This document shows positions 25,463 to 33,192 of a stretch of DNA of 64,000 nucleotides, piece by piece. Position 1 is the stretch's first letter, and each line of letters starts with the position of its first letter. The position numbers and the translations under genes were made by a program. The notes under the pieces were generated by a model. It was not told where the DNA came from. It did not search any database and saw nothing but the letters and a program-made list of their open reading frames with translations. Source of the DNA: Coprosoma sp963660615 (GTDB taxonomy: Bacteria > Bacillota_I > Bacilli_A > RF39 > UBA660); assembly GCA_963660615.1 (NCBI GenBank), contig CAVKYE010000001.1:1-64000 (forward strand). Direction: 5' to 3'.

Positions 25463-25753
25463 TTATTCTTCGTTGTTGGCGAAGGTTGTACTAAATTTTA
25501 TACCTTTTAAGTAATTTGTTATGGCTTCTTTTTCATATAGTATTATGTCTTCTTGGTTTATGGTGATATCTAGTTCTTCTTTGGCTTCTCTTATGGCGGC
25601 TTCATAAGCATTTTCACCTTTGTCTAGGTGACCGGCTGGCAGGGCTAGAAAGTTTGGCCATAGTTTGGTTCCACTTCTTCTTTGAAGTAATATTTCATTT
25701 TTGTTATTTTTTATTATTAGATAAATTGATGATAAAAATTTTTCTTTTTCCAT
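25463..25753 (-). CDS. NUDIX hydrolase, short
   Basis: A 96-residue protein with a complete Nudix box, GHLDKGENAYEAAIREAKEELDI, described here in two parts: GHLDKGE and REAKEEL supply the metal-binding Glu residues. The start IYLIIKNNKNEILLQRRSGT is typical for housecleaning nucleotide hydrolases. At 96 residues it is 35-50 shorter than common family members, lacking the last strands and helix; it ends FSTTFANNEE. The terminator follows directly, so it may be a compact form or a truncated gene. It lies next to deoD, consistent with nucleotide metabolism. Confidence 0.82.
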   Translation of the reverse strand: MEKEKFLSSIYLIIKNNKNEILLQRRSGTKLWPNFLALPAGHLDKGENAYEAAIREAKEELDITINQEDIILYEKEAITNYLKGIKFSTTFANNEE

Positions 25754-25766
25754 TTGTTTCTCCTTT

Positions 25767-25791
25767 TAAAAAATAGAGTTACACTCTATTT
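25767..25791 (-). terminator. Terminator spanning the deoD stop codon
   Basis: Arms aaatagagt (25771-25779) and actctattt (25783-25791), followed on the minus strand by a T-run. The deoD stop TAG lies in the stem. Confidence 0.7.
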
Positions 25792-26502
25792 TATGCTTGC
25801 TTCTAAAGCTAAGGTTATCATTTTGTCTAGGCCTTTTTCTCTTTCTAAGGGGGTGGCTATTTCTTTTATGTATTTTGAATCAACAACACTCATTAGGCAT
25901 GATGCTTTTTTATTTAGCATTTTGGCAACGTAAAATAAGGCAAAGGCTTCCATTTCGGCTGAGATTGGGTTTATGTCTTTTGGCATTCTTTCAAAGTATT
26001 TGTTTATGTCGGTGGCATAAACGTCAAAACAGTCTAAGCATGCTGTTGTTCCTTTGTATATATTTATGTTTTCTTCTTCGGCTGTTTTTATTATTTTTTG
26101 GTTTAATTCTTTACTAGCTTCTACTAGATGACAATTTTCATTATTTAGGGTTAGGGCGAAATTGCTTTCACTATAAACTTTTTCTGAAAGGATTATGTCA
26201 AATAGTTTCATTTCTTTTTTGTATGCACCACATGAACCTATTCTGATTATGTTTTCAACATTGTAGATTTTATATAGTTCGTAGGCGTATATTCCCATGC
26301 TTGGCATTCCCATACCACTTGCCATGATGGTTATTTGTTTTCCTTTATATGTTCCAGTATAGGCGTATATGTTTCTTACTTTGTTTACTAGTTTTGAGTT
26401 TTCTAGATATTTTTGGGCGATGTATTTGGCTCTTAAGGGGTCTCCTGGCATTATTACGGTTTTGGCGATTTCGCCTAGTTTTGCTTCATTGTGTGGGGTC
26501 AT
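25786..26502 (-). CDS. deoD: Purine-nucleoside phosphorylase, DeoD type
   Basis: A 238-residue hexameric-type phosphorylase that cleaves purine nucleosides with phosphate to base and ribose-1-phosphate. It begins TPHNEAKLGEIAKTVIMPGDPLRA, with the His and the phosphate-binding GDP. MASGMGMPSMGIYAYEL, RIGSCGA and SAEMEAFALF follow the family, and the catalytic Asp is kept in SVVDSKYI, though the next residue is Ser rather than His/Asn. Full length for the family. It is followed by the nudix gene. Confidence 0.93.
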   Translation of the reverse strand: MTPHNEAKLGEIAKTVIMPGDPLRAKYIAQKYLENSKLVNKVRNIYAYTGTYKGKQITIMASGMGMPSMGIYAYELYKIYNVENIIRIGSCGAYKKEMKLFDIILSEKVYSESNFALTLNNENCHLVEASKELNQKIIKTAEEENINIYKGTTACLDCFDVYATDINKYFERMPKDINPISAEMEAFALFYVAKMLNKKASCLMSVVDSKYIKEIATPLEREKGLDKMITLALEASIK

Positions 26503-26530
26503 TTTATCACTACCTTTCTTTTTTATATTA

Positions 26531-27073
26531 TCAAACTATGTTTTTTTTGTCAATTTTTATTTTTTCTATTTTTGGGGTATAAAATAGATTTTTTTTGATT
26601 AATTTTTGAAGGGTTTCTTTTTTGAAGTTTTTGTTTGTTGATAATATTAGGTAATTTATATCTTCAATTAGGTAATTTTGAGTATTGTAAAAACCATTTT
26701 TTTGATAAAATTTATATCTTTTTTGTCTTTGGGTATAATTGTTTGCGGTTTTATCTAGGGGTTCTATATCGAGTATTAGTTCTTTATCTTGGTTGTTTTC
26801 TTTTATTTGGGTTAATATTTTTGTCCCATAGCCTTTGCTTTGTATTTTATTGTTTACGGCTAAGTATAAGATATATACTTCTTTTTTTGATTTTATTATG
26901 TATGATATTCCAATGAAGGTTTCGTTATCGTAGTAGCCTTTATATTCTATGTTTTTTCTTTTGGATATTATATATAGTAGTAATGGAGGTAATAGTTCAT
27001 TTTTTGGAAATGAGTTTTCTAGTATTTTTTTTGCTTCTTTATAGTTTTTTCTTGTTATTTTTTTTATTTCCAT
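26531..27073 (-). CDS. GNAT-family N-acetyltransferase
   Basis: A 180-residue protein with the GNAT core: VYILYLAVNNKIQSKGYGTK contains the strand-4 and the acetyl-CoA pyrophosphate loop Q-x-K-G-Y-G, and LILDIEPLDKTANNYTQRQK with YKFYQKNGFYN is the C-terminal substrate lobe. The acceptor substrate cannot be predicted. Its ATG overlaps the lepB stop by one base, so it is coupled to lepB. About 35 C-terminal residues are strongly basic. Confidence 0.85.
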   Translation of the reverse strand: MEIKKITRKNYKEAKKILENSFPKNELLPPLLLYIISKRKNIEYKGYYDNETFIGISYIIKSKKEVYILYLAVNNKIQSKGYGTKILTQIKENNQDKELILDIEPLDKTANNYTQRQKRYKFYQKNGFYNTQNYLIEDINYLILSTNKNFKKETLQKLIKKNLFYTPKIEKIKIDKKNIV

Positions 27074-27591
27074 TAGCTCTCCTTTATTTTACCGAATGTA
27101 TTAAATGGGAATATACTGAAGTTTGTTTTTCCTTTTATGTTTTTTTCGGAGATTAATCCTATTATTCTACTATCGGTTGAGTTATTTCTATTATCTCCCA
27201 TGACAAAGTAGTATCCTTTGGGGATTTTTTTGATGTCTAAATCTTCTAGTTTAAAGTCTTGTGTTTGAGAATTTCTTACGAATGTTTCTTTGACTCTTTT
27301 TCCGTTTATGTATAGTTTGTCGTTTTTATATTCTACGGTTTCGCCTGGAAGGCCAATTACTCTTTTTATTAGTCTATCTTTTCCGTAGTCAAATACTATT
27401 ATATCGAATCTTTCTAATTTTTTGTCATATTTTTTTAGCATTAATATTTCGTTATCTTTTAGATTTGGCATCATGCTGCTGCCTTCTACTTGAACTGGTG
27501 TTATTATGAAGGTTCTTATTAATATTACTACTATTATGATTATTATATATGGTAGTAATTCTTTGAATAGGTTTTTTTTTGTTTTTTCCAT
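27073..27591 (-). CDS. lepB: Signal peptidase I
   Basis: A 172-residue membrane serine protease that removes secretory signal peptides. One N-terminal membrane segment (LLPYIIIIIVVILIRTFII) is followed by the catalytic Ser39 in EGSSMMPNL and the general-base Lys76 in DRLIKRVIGLPGE. The boxes GYYFVMGDNRNNSTDSR are intact. It is the short Gram-positive SipS type. It lies between rplS and the GNAT gene, downstream of the rplS terminator. Confidence 0.95.
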   Translation of the reverse strand: MEKTKKNLFKELLPYIIIIIVVILIRTFIITPVQVEGSSMMPNLKDNEILMLKKYDKKLERFDIIVFDYGKDRLIKRVIGLPGETVEYKNDKLYINGKRVKETFVRNSQTQDFKLEDLDIKKIPKGYYFVMGDNRNNSTDSRIIGLISEKNIKGKTNFSIFPFNTFGKIKES

Positions 27592-27605
27592 ATATCCTCC
27601 TTGTA

Positions 27606-27633
27606 TGAAAAAATAAGGCCTTTGCCTTATTTT
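27606..27633 (-). terminator. Terminator of rplS
   Basis: Perfect 10-bp arms aaaataaggc (27610-27619) and gccttatttt (27624-27633), followed on the minus strand by more T. The stem includes the rplS stop. Confidence 0.75.
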
Positions 27634-27965
27634 CTTTCTTTTATTTTAGCTTGGCCTTTTAAAGTACGTAAATAATTTAATTTAGCTCTTCTAACTTTAC
27701 CTTTTCTTATAACTTCTACGCTATCGATTTTTGGTGAGTTAAAAGGGAAAATTCTGTCTACACCAATACCACTAGACATTTTTCTAACGGTAAATGTTTT
27801 TCCTACTCCACTACCTTGAATTGCCATTACAATACCTTCAAATGCTTGTATTCTTTCACGTTTTCCTTCAATGATTCTAACGTTTACTTTTACTGTATCT
27901 CCAACTCTGAATTCTGGTAAATCAGTTCTGATTTGAGATTTTGTAATTTTTTCAATTATATTCAT
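27627..27965 (-). CDS. rplS: 50S ribosomal protein L19
   Basis: A 112-residue L19, with RTDLPEFRVGDTVKVNVRI, ERIQAFEGIVMAIQGSGV, FTVRKMSSGIGVDRIFP and RGKVRRAKLNYLRTLKGQA. It bridges the 30S and 50S subunits. In Bacilli it normally follows trmD; here the IS and two hypothetical genes lie between them. A leader with a likely L19-type motif precedes it. Confidence 0.97.
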   Translation of the reverse strand: MNIIEKITKSQIRTDLPEFRVGDTVKVNVRIIEGKRERIQAFEGIVMAIQGSGVGKTFTVRKMSSGIGVDRIFPFNSPKIDSVEVIRKGKVRRAKLNYLRTLKGQAKIKERK

Positions 27966-28028
27966 AAGTCATCTCCTTTGTCTATTCTGCGATCATAGAT
28001 AATTCCTAGCGGATCACGACATTTTTAA
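27966..28028 (-). promoter_or_regulatory. Possible L19 leader
   Basis: The minus strand just upstream of rplS has GTCGTGATCCGCTAGGAAT, then ATCTATGATCGCAGA and the ribosome binding site AAGGAGATGA. GTGATC and GATCGC pair around a short hairpin. This resembles the Firmicutes L19 leader, an autoregulatory element described for rplS. A covariance-model search (RF00556) would settle it. Confidence 0.45.
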
Positions 28029-28052
28029 TTTTATCATATTTTTTTTTATTTT

Positions 28053-28691
28053 TCAATTGATTTTTTTGGTTTTTGGGCTTTCTTTTCCTTTTTTACTATA
28101 ATCATTACATTTTAAAGCGATTTTTATAAAAAGGGATTGAAGATTTTCATTATTGTCTTCTTCCATATTTTCATCTATTTGAGATGAAAGGGCATCTTCT
28201 ACACTTATATGACATAATATATTTTCATTTTCTTCTATTTGTAAATAAGGGCATTCAAATATATCATTCCAAACGATTTTACTATGGTATAGGAGTGGTA
28301 CTCCTTCTGAATCTAAATCATATAGATTTAATGTTCCATTAGAAAGTGAGCAATACTGCATTTTTGCGCCAATCATTCCATCTATATGTAGATACAGTTT
28401 GTACCCTTTACTATTTATTTGATCTATTTCTTCTTCTGTAAGTATATATTCTGTTGGCATTTTGCCTTTAAATGGTTCCATATTTTTTAGTTTTTCTATT
28501 TTGTCTAATTGCAAATTATGCTGAAAGTAGAATGACAAGCCTTTGGGTTTTTCTGCCATTTCATCTAATACGTCGCCTATTCTAACTGATGTTATAGTTT
28601 GTTTTTTTAGCATTTCTATTCTTTCTTTTTGAATTTCGATGATGGCTTCCATATCATTTATCATTTTTTTTACTTGCTTTAATGTATCCAT
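28053..28691 (-). CDS. Hypothetical protein
   Basis: A 212-residue acidic soluble protein. The first 35 residues form a probable coiled coil (TLKQVKKMINDMEAIIEIQK). The middle part has LYLHIDGMIGAKMQYCSLSNG, which may be a small beta domain, and the C-terminus is Glu/Asn rich then basic. No family is recognised. It has its own promoter, the -35 of which abuts the IS insertion, and a ribosome binding site AAAAAGGGTGATATT. Confidence 0.6.
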   Translation of the reverse strand: MDTLKQVKKMINDMEAIIEIQKERIEMLKKQTITSVRIGDVLDEMAEKPKGLSFYFQHNLQLDKIEKLKNMEPFKGKMPTEYILTEEEIDQINSKGYKLYLHIDGMIGAKMQYCSLSNGTLNLYDLDSEGVPLLYHSKIVWNDIFECPYLQIEENENILCHISVEDALSSQIDENMEEDNNENLQSLFIKIALKCNDYSKKGKESPKTKKIN

Positions 28692-28722
28692 AATATCACC
28701 CTTTTTTTAATTAGCAGGTGCT

Positions 28723-28751
28723 ATTATATCAGATTTTTTTTGTTTTAGCAA
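28723..28751 (-). promoter_or_regulatory. Promoter of the 28053 gene at the IS junction
   Basis: Minus strand TTGCTA (28746-28751), 17 bases, TATAAT (28723-28728) preceded by TGA (extended -10). The last base of the -35 box is the first base of the 29-bp target duplication, so insertion of the IS left this promoter complete. Confidence 0.65.
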
Positions 28752-28779
28752 TGTTATCTGCCTTTTCCTTTTGATTGGG
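28751..28779. repeat. Left target-site duplication (29 bp)
   Basis: Starts atgttatctgcc and ends ttgattggg; identical to 30481-30509. Long duplications of 24-29 bp are typical of the IS1202 group of ISNCY elements. Confidence 0.9.
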
Positions 28780-28814
28780 TATGATTAACTTGTGATAATG
28801 TCTTAAGTGTTAAC

Positions 28815-28842
28815 TTGCGAAAATGTCTCAAAATTATATAAT
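28815..28842 (+). promoter_or_regulatory. Transposase promoter
   Basis: TTGCGA (28815-28820), 16 bases, TATAAT (28837-28842), inside the left end of the IS and overlapping the internal copy of its terminal repeat, so transposase binding there could repress transcription. Confidence 0.55.
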
Positions 28843-28843
28843 A

Positions 28844-28859
28844 TGTCACTGAGGTGACA
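28844..28859 (+). promoter_or_regulatory. Hairpin covering the transposase ribosome binding site
   Basis: Perfect 6-bp arms tgtcac/gtgaca with loop tgag. The GAGGTG ribosome binding site starts in the loop and lies in the 3' arm, 5 bases before ATG 28865. The stem would hide the site and keep transposase low. Confidence 0.6.
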
Positions 28860-28864
28860 CACAA

Positions 28865-30265
28865 ATGAGAAAGGTTGAATTAAGAATGAATGAAAAAGAA
28901 AAATATAATGTTGTCAAAGAATTAGTTGACCACAACGGTAACAAAAACCGAGCTTGTAAAAAACTCGGTATATCTAGAAGACAAATTGATCGTCTTATTA
29001 TTATTTACAAGGAGAAAGGTAAAGCTGGCTTTGTTCATGGCAATAGAACACATAAACCATATAATGCTTTTGATAACTCAATCTCCGAAAATATTATACT
29101 ACTTTATAAAAATAAATACTATGATTTTAATTTTAATCACTTTAAAAAGTTTTTAGAAAAAGAAGAAAATATTAAAGTTTCTTACAATTTTATCTATAAA
29201 GCTTTAACCAAAGAAGGTATTTTATCACCTAAGGCTAGAAAAAAAACAAAAAGAAATTTCACCAAACAAAAACTACTTAAAGAAAAGAAAATTAATTTAT
29301 CCATGAGTGATGAACAAATTAATACAATTATTGACCATGAAATTGCTTTAGAAGATTCACACCCTAGATGTGAAAAGCCAAAATATTTTGGTGAAATTAT
29401 CGAACAAGATGGCTCTATACATTTATGGTTTGGAGAAAAGAAAACTTGCTTGCATTTAGCTATTGATAAGGCGACTTCTATAGTTGTGGGAGCATACTTT
29501 GATTACCAAGAAACTTTAAATGGTTATTACCATGTTTTATATCAGATTTTAACTAATTATGGTATTCCCTATAAATTCTTTACTGATAATAGAACTGTAT
29601 TTAATTACATATCATTAAATCCTGCTAAAAGAACTAGTGAAAAAGATGTTTTAACTCAATATGGGTATGCTTGTAAACAATTAGGAATAGATTTAGAAAC
29701 GTCATCAGTTTCACAAGCAAAAGGTTTAATAGAAAGAACGAATGGTACATTTCAAGGTAGACTGGTGCAGGAATTAAGGCTTAATAATATAACTACGATT
29801 GAAGAAGCAAATAAATATTTAACAGAAGTTTTTGTCCCAGAATTTAATAAAGAATTTGCTCTTGATTATAAAAAATTTCCTACTGTATTTGAAAAATCTC
29901 CAACAAAAGAAAAAATTAATTATACTTTAGCTGTTTTAACTCCAAGAAAAATTGATAATGGTAATTCTATTAAATATAAAAAGAAATACTATCAACCATT
30001 TCTAAATGATACATTAAAATGCTTTTTGCCTAAAACTGAATGCCTTGTTATAAATGCATTCAACGGAGATTTATTAGTATCAATTGATGAACAGGTTTTA
30101 GAATTAAAAGAATTGAACAGAAATAAAAGGAGTTCTGAAAATTTTGGAGAAATTGAAGAAACTAAAGAAAGAAAAAAATATATTCCACCAATGACACATC
30201 CATGGAAATTAGCCTCTTTTAAAAAGCAAATGCAAAAAGCACACACAAATCATGTGTATGCATAA
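28865..30265 (+). CDS. ISNCY (IS1202 group) DDE transposase
   Basis: A 466-residue transposase. The N-terminal helix-turn-helix domain (NRACKKLGISRRQIDRL) is followed by an rve-type integrase core: Asp182 in IIEQDGSIHLWFG, Asp241 in FFTDNRTVF, and Glu290 in SQAKGLIERTNGTFQ, the DDE triad. The start MRKVELRMNEKEKYNVVKEL and CLHLAIDKATSIVVGAYFD are characteristic of the group. Full length and intact, so likely active. Its composition lacks the G/T bias of the surrounding + strand. Confidence 0.93.
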   Translation: MRKVELRMNEKEKYNVVKELVDHNGNKNRACKKLGISRRQIDRLIIIYKEKGKAGFVHGNRTHKPYNAFDNSISENIILLYKNKYYDFNFNHFKKFLEKEENIKVSYNFIYKALTKEGILSPKARKKTKRNFTKQKLLKEKKINLSMSDEQINTIIDHEIALEDSHPRCEKPKYFGEIIEQDGSIHLWFGEKKTCLHLAIDKATSIVVGAYFDYQETLNGYYHVLYQILTNYGIPYKFFTDNRTVFNYISLNPAKRTSEKDVLTQYGYACKQLGIDLETSSVSQAKGLIERTNGTFQGRLVQELRLNNITTIEEANKYLTEVFVPEFNKEFALDYKKFPTVFEKSPTKEKINYTLAVLTPRKIDNGNSIKYKKKYYQPFLNDTLKCFLPKTECLVINAFNGDLLVSIDEQVLELKELNRNKRSSENFGEIEETKERKKYIPPMTHPWKLASFKKQMQKAHTNHVYA

Positions 30266-30269
30266 ATGA

Positions 30270-30438
30270 GCGGGTTTTTATGCCGAGAAAACTTTTGACA
30301 AGTAAAGAAATATTTTTTACATTAATGGAGTTTAATGATTATTATTTTCATTTTTTGAAAATAATAATCACTTAAACGACTACAAATCAATAAAAATATT
30401 TCTGCTGGTCAAAAGGAAATTGGAATAAATTTTCCCGC
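30270..30438 (+). other. Nested long hairpin in the IS 3' region
   Basis: Four arm pairs are nested in register: gcggg/cccgc (30270-30274, 30434-30438), cttttgac/gtcaaaag (30292-30299, 30408-30415), agaaatattttt/aaaaatatttct (30306-30317, 30392-30403) and tgattattattttc/gaaaataataatca (30336-30349, 30357-30370). Together they can fold nearly the whole segment between the transposase stop and the right end into one stem. There is no T-run, so it is not a simple terminator. Confidence 0.7.
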
Positions 30439-30480
30439 AAATGTTTAAATTTTTTTAAGACATTTTCCTAAGTTATTGAC

Positions 30481-30509
30481 ATGTTATCTGCCTTTTCCTT
30501 TTGATTGGG
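30481..30509. repeat. Right target-site duplication (29 bp)
   Basis: Perfect copy of 28751-28779. It contains the last codons and stop of the 30484 gene. Confidence 0.9.
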
Positions 30510-30924
30510 CTTTATAAATGGTATATTCATCTATTTTTTCTTTTAATTGTTCTTCTATGTAGTTTACTCTTGTTAGTAATTTTTCGATGTAATGTTTTGG
30601 TAAAAATTTGGAATATTTATTTATTATGATGTTTTTGTATCTATTTACATCTTCTATTACTAGTGAAAGATTTTCAGGATCGGTATCGTCATCTTCTAAT
30701 ATGTTTATTAAAAAGGCGAGGTAGGCTTCTAGTTTTCTTCTTGTTTTTTTTCTAAGGATGTTTTCTATGAAGTTTGGTTTTACAAGGGTTAGTCTGCTTA
30801 CTTCTATTCCTTCATATTTTATATTATTTCTAGGTTTTACTTTAAAACCAGTTAAATGATTATAGTCGATGTATCCATATATTTTTTCGTTGTTATCTTT
30901 ATCACAAATATAATATCTTCTCAT
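30484..30924 (-). CDS. Hypothetical protein downstream of trmD
   Basis: A 146-residue basic protein. The N-terminal part looks like a small beta domain (YYICDKDNNEKIYGYIDYNH), the rest is helical with RKKTRRKLEAYLAFLINILE and KHYIEKLLTRVNYIEEQLKE. No family is recognised. It starts 4 bases after trmD and shares its operon. The IS inserted right after its stop codon, which lies in the target duplication, so the protein is intact but has lost its natural 3' untranslated region. Confidence 0.65.
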   Translation of the reverse strand: MRRYYICDKDNNEKIYGYIDYNHLTGFKVKPRNNIKYEGIEVSRLTLVKPNFIENILRKKTRRKLEAYLAFLINILEDDDTDPENLSLVIEDVNRYKNIIINKYSKFLPKHYIEKLLTRVNYIEEQLKEKIDEYTIYKAQSKGKGR

Positions 30925-30928
30925 ATAA

Positions 30929-31597
30929 TCACTTTCTTTCTAGTAAGTCGGGTCTTCTTTGTTTTGTTTTTTCTAAGGCTTTTTCTTGTCTATATTTTTC
31001 GATGTTAGCGTGGTGTCCTGATAATAGGACGTCTGGGACTTTTAGGCCTCTAAAGTCTACTGGCTTGGTGTATACTGGGTAGTCCAGGAGATTGTTGTTA
31101 AAGGAGTCATTTTGATGTGATTCTTTTTCGATTACACCGTCTATTAGTCTAACTATGCTGTCGGTTATTACCATTGATGCAAGTTCGCCTCCAGTTAGGA
31201 CGTAGTCTCCTATGCTTAGTTCTATATCGGCTAGGGTTCTTATTCTTTCATCAAAACCTTCGTAGTGTCCACATATTAGTATTAGGTGTTTTTTTTGAGC
31301 TAGTTCGTAGGCTTTTGTTTGTTTATAGGTTTCGCCTTGAGGGGTCATTAGTATTACTATGGAGTCTTTTGTTTTTATATCTTCTACGGCATCAAAGATG
31401 GGCTGGGGCATTAGGACCATACCTTTGCCACCACCAAAACTATAGTCATCTACTTTTTTGTGTTTGTCTTTGCTGTACGTTCTAATGTCATGGACGTTTA
31501 TGGTTACTTTGTTTTTTTGAATGGCTCTTTTGATAATAGATTCATTTAAGAAACCTTCAAACATTTTTGGAAATATTGTTAGTATATCAATTTTCAT
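30929..31597 (-). CDS. trmD: tRNA (guanine37-N1)-methyltransferase
   Basis: A 222-residue SPOUT methyltransferase that makes m1G37 next to the anticodon and prevents +1 frameshifting. It begins MKIDILTIFPKMFEGFLNES and carries the knot motifs LICGHYEGFDERI and LSIGDYVLTGGELASMVI, ending with the family-specific HQNDSF and LSGHHANIEKYRQEKAL. It overlaps rimM by 11 bases, a common pairing. Confidence 0.96.
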   Translation of the reverse strand: MKIDILTIFPKMFEGFLNESIIKRAIQKNKVTINVHDIRTYSKDKHKKVDDYSFGGGKGMVLMPQPIFDAVEDIKTKDSIVILMTPQGETYKQTKAYELAQKKHLILICGHYEGFDERIRTLADIELSIGDYVLTGGELASMVITDSIVRLIDGVIEKESHQNDSFNNNLLDYPVYTKPVDFRGLKVPDVLLSGHHANIEKYRQEKALEKTKQRRPDLLERK

Positions 31598-32063
31598 TTA
31601 TTAATCCCTCGATTACTTTTATTTCTATTTTTTCTTTGGTGATGCTTTTTATAAATTCTTTTACGTATGGAATAAATATTTTTTTATCTCCATTTTTTAT
31701 TATTAATAATTCTTGGTTTACATTTTTTTCGATGGCGATTAGACTACCTAAAAGTTTTCCATTTCCATAAACGCTTAGCCCAATTAGGTCTTCATTTAGT
31801 ATCGATGGGAAGATGTATTCATTTCTATCAATGTAGACATTTTTTCCTTTATATTTTAAAACGTCGTTTATGTTTGTTATACCAATGAATGTTACCATAT
31901 CAAAGTTTTTGTGAACTCTATAGGTGTTTATGGTTAGGTTTTCTTCATTTATGTATAGGTGATTTCCTTTTTGGAAGACTAATTCTTTATATTTGAAGTT
32001 TGATTTTATTCTTATTTCACCTTTTATTCCGTGTGTATTTACTACTTTACCTATGTATAGCAT
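31587..32063 (-). CDS. rimM: 16S rRNA processing protein RimM
   Basis: A 158-residue protein with an N-terminal RimM barrel (YIGKVVNTHGIKGEIRIKSN) and a C-terminal PRC-barrel (DLIGLSVYGNGKLLGSLIAI ... IFIPYVKEFIKSI). It helps 30S head maturation through protein S19. It lies directly upstream of trmD, with overlap, as in most bacteria. Confidence 0.93.
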   Translation of the reverse strand: MLYIGKVVNTHGIKGEIRIKSNFKYKELVFQKGNHLYINEENLTINTYRVHKNFDMVTFIGITNINDVLKYKGKNVYIDRNEYIFPSILNEDLIGLSVYGNGKLLGSLIAIEKNVNQELLIIKNGDKKIFIPYVKEFIKSITKEKIEIKVIEGLINEN

Positions 32064-32067
32064 TTTT

Positions 32068-32787
32068 TCACCTCAATTCATATAAGATTATGCTGGTGGC
32101 GATGGCAACGTTTAGACTTTCACAATTTTTATTCATTTTTATATAAATATATTCGTCACAGTCATTTAATATTTCTTTTTTGACGCCGTTTCCTTCGTTA
32201 CCCATTATTATCGCAAATTTTTGGCTTTTTTTAATTTCTTTTAGTTCTTTACCACTATCTACTTTGGTTCCATATATTTTGTAACCTTTTTCTTTTAATT
32301 TTGGAATTATTTCTTTTATTTTATTGGTTATTATATTTGTATGAAATATCATACCTTGGGATGCTCTTATGGTTTTACTGCTATATACATCTGTGCATTC
32401 ATCTAGTATTATGGTGTTTATGTCGAAGGCAGCTGCACTTCTTATGATGGTTCCTAGGTTACCTGGATCTTGGATATTATCTAGTATAAGTAGACTTTCT
32501 TCTTTTATTTTTGGATTTTGTTTTTGGCATATACCTATCATTTTTGTTCTGGTGGTGAGGTCTGTTAAGGTATTCATTACTTTTGCAGATACATGTATGG
32601 TGTTTACTTTTAGTTTTGAGTTTTCATTTTCTAATAATATTAATTCTTTTAGGCTATTTGTTTTATAAGCTTCTGTTACTAGGTGCTCGCCTTCTACTAG
32701 AAAAAGGCCTTTTTGATCGCGATATTTTTTTTGTTTTAGTTTTTTTATTTCTTTTATTTTTGGATTGTTTACAGATGTATATATCAT
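32068..32787 (-). CDS. TrmH/SpoU-family RNA 2'-O-methyltransferase
   Basis: A 239-residue SPOUT enzyme. The N-terminal substrate-binding part (NPKIKEIKKLKQKKYRDQKG) is followed by LLILDNIQDPGNLGTIIRSA, IMGNEGNGVKKEILND and MNKNCESLNVAIATSIIL, motifs 1-3 of the family. It is closer to YsgA-like rRNA methyltransferases than to RlmB, which is a separate gene at 16825. The target RNA is not known. It overlaps nothing but lies 4 bases from rimM. Confidence 0.88.
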   Translation of the reverse strand: MIYTSVNNPKIKEIKKLKQKKYRDQKGLFLVEGEHLVTEAYKTNSLKELILLENENSKLKVNTIHVSAKVMNTLTDLTTRTKMIGICQKQNPKIKEESLLILDNIQDPGNLGTIIRSAAAFDINTIILDECTDVYSSKTIRASQGMIFHTNIITNKIKEIIPKLKEKGYKIYGTKVDSGKELKEIKKSQKFAIIMGNEGNGVKKEILNDCDEYIYIKMNKNCESLNVAIATSIILYELR

Positions 32788-32796
32788 ATTTCCTCC

Positions 32797-33180
32797 TTAT
32801 GCTGGAAAGGTATATGTGAATTTTCCATTATTATAAATTACTTTTATATTTGTGCTTTCACTATAGTCTTTGTCTTCATTAATGTCTTTTATGGTTCCTT
32901 CTTCTAGAAAGCCAGCATTTTTTAATGTTTTTAATGTTAGTAAGCATTCGAAATTATTTTCTGTTTTTTGGGTATAGGTGTCACATTTTTTTTCAATGTT
33001 GTAGAGGTTTTCGGTAACGTAGTTTTTGGCGGATCTTTTAATGGAGTTTATTTGGGCTTCGTTTAGGTTTTCTTTACCATTACTTATAGTGTTTGAGATT
33101 AAAGGGGTTACAATTAAGGCAATTATACTTAGTATTACGATAACGCCTAATAGTTCTATTAATGTAAAAGCTTTGTTCAT
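32797..33180 (-). CDS. Type IV pilin-like prepilin
   Basis: A 127-residue protein with a class III prepilin signal MNKAFTLIELLGVIVILSII: short basic leader, cleavage before Phe, Glu at +5 and a long hydrophobic helix. The residue before the site is Ala instead of the common Gly. The C-terminal domain has two Cys (KKCDTY and FECLLTL) that may form a disulphide. No assembly ATPase or prepilin peptidase is in the window. It may be a minor pseudopilin of a competence-type system or a stand-alone secreted protein. Confidence 0.78.
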   Translation of the reverse strand: MNKAFTLIELLGVIVILSIIALIVTPLISNTISNGKENLNEAQINSIKRSAKNYVTENLYNIEKKCDTYTQKTENNFECLLTLKTLKNAGFLEEGTIKDINEDKDYSESTNIKVIYNNGKFTYTFPA

Positions 33181-33192
33181 ATTTTTTCCTTT

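Larger units (their letters stand above)
28780..30480 (+). mobile_element. ISNCY-family insertion sequence, IS1202-like, 1701 bp
   Basis: The element is bounded by perfect 29-bp direct repeats. Its ends are imperfect inverted repeats: the left end reads TAACTTGTGATAATGTCTTAA and the right end, inverted, reads TAACTTAGGAAAATGTCTTAA (one base over the size of the shared core). A second internal copy of the left repeat (TTAACTTGCGAAAATGTCTC) lies at 28810-28829. It carries one transposase gene and a 165-base nested hairpin region before the right end. It has inserted between two minus-strand genes without breaking either. Intact features suggest a recent arrival. Confidence 0.88.

Noticed and set aside
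30336..30370. Terminator of the transposase gene
   Set aside because: The 14-bp stem has no T-run after it and is nested in a longer structure.
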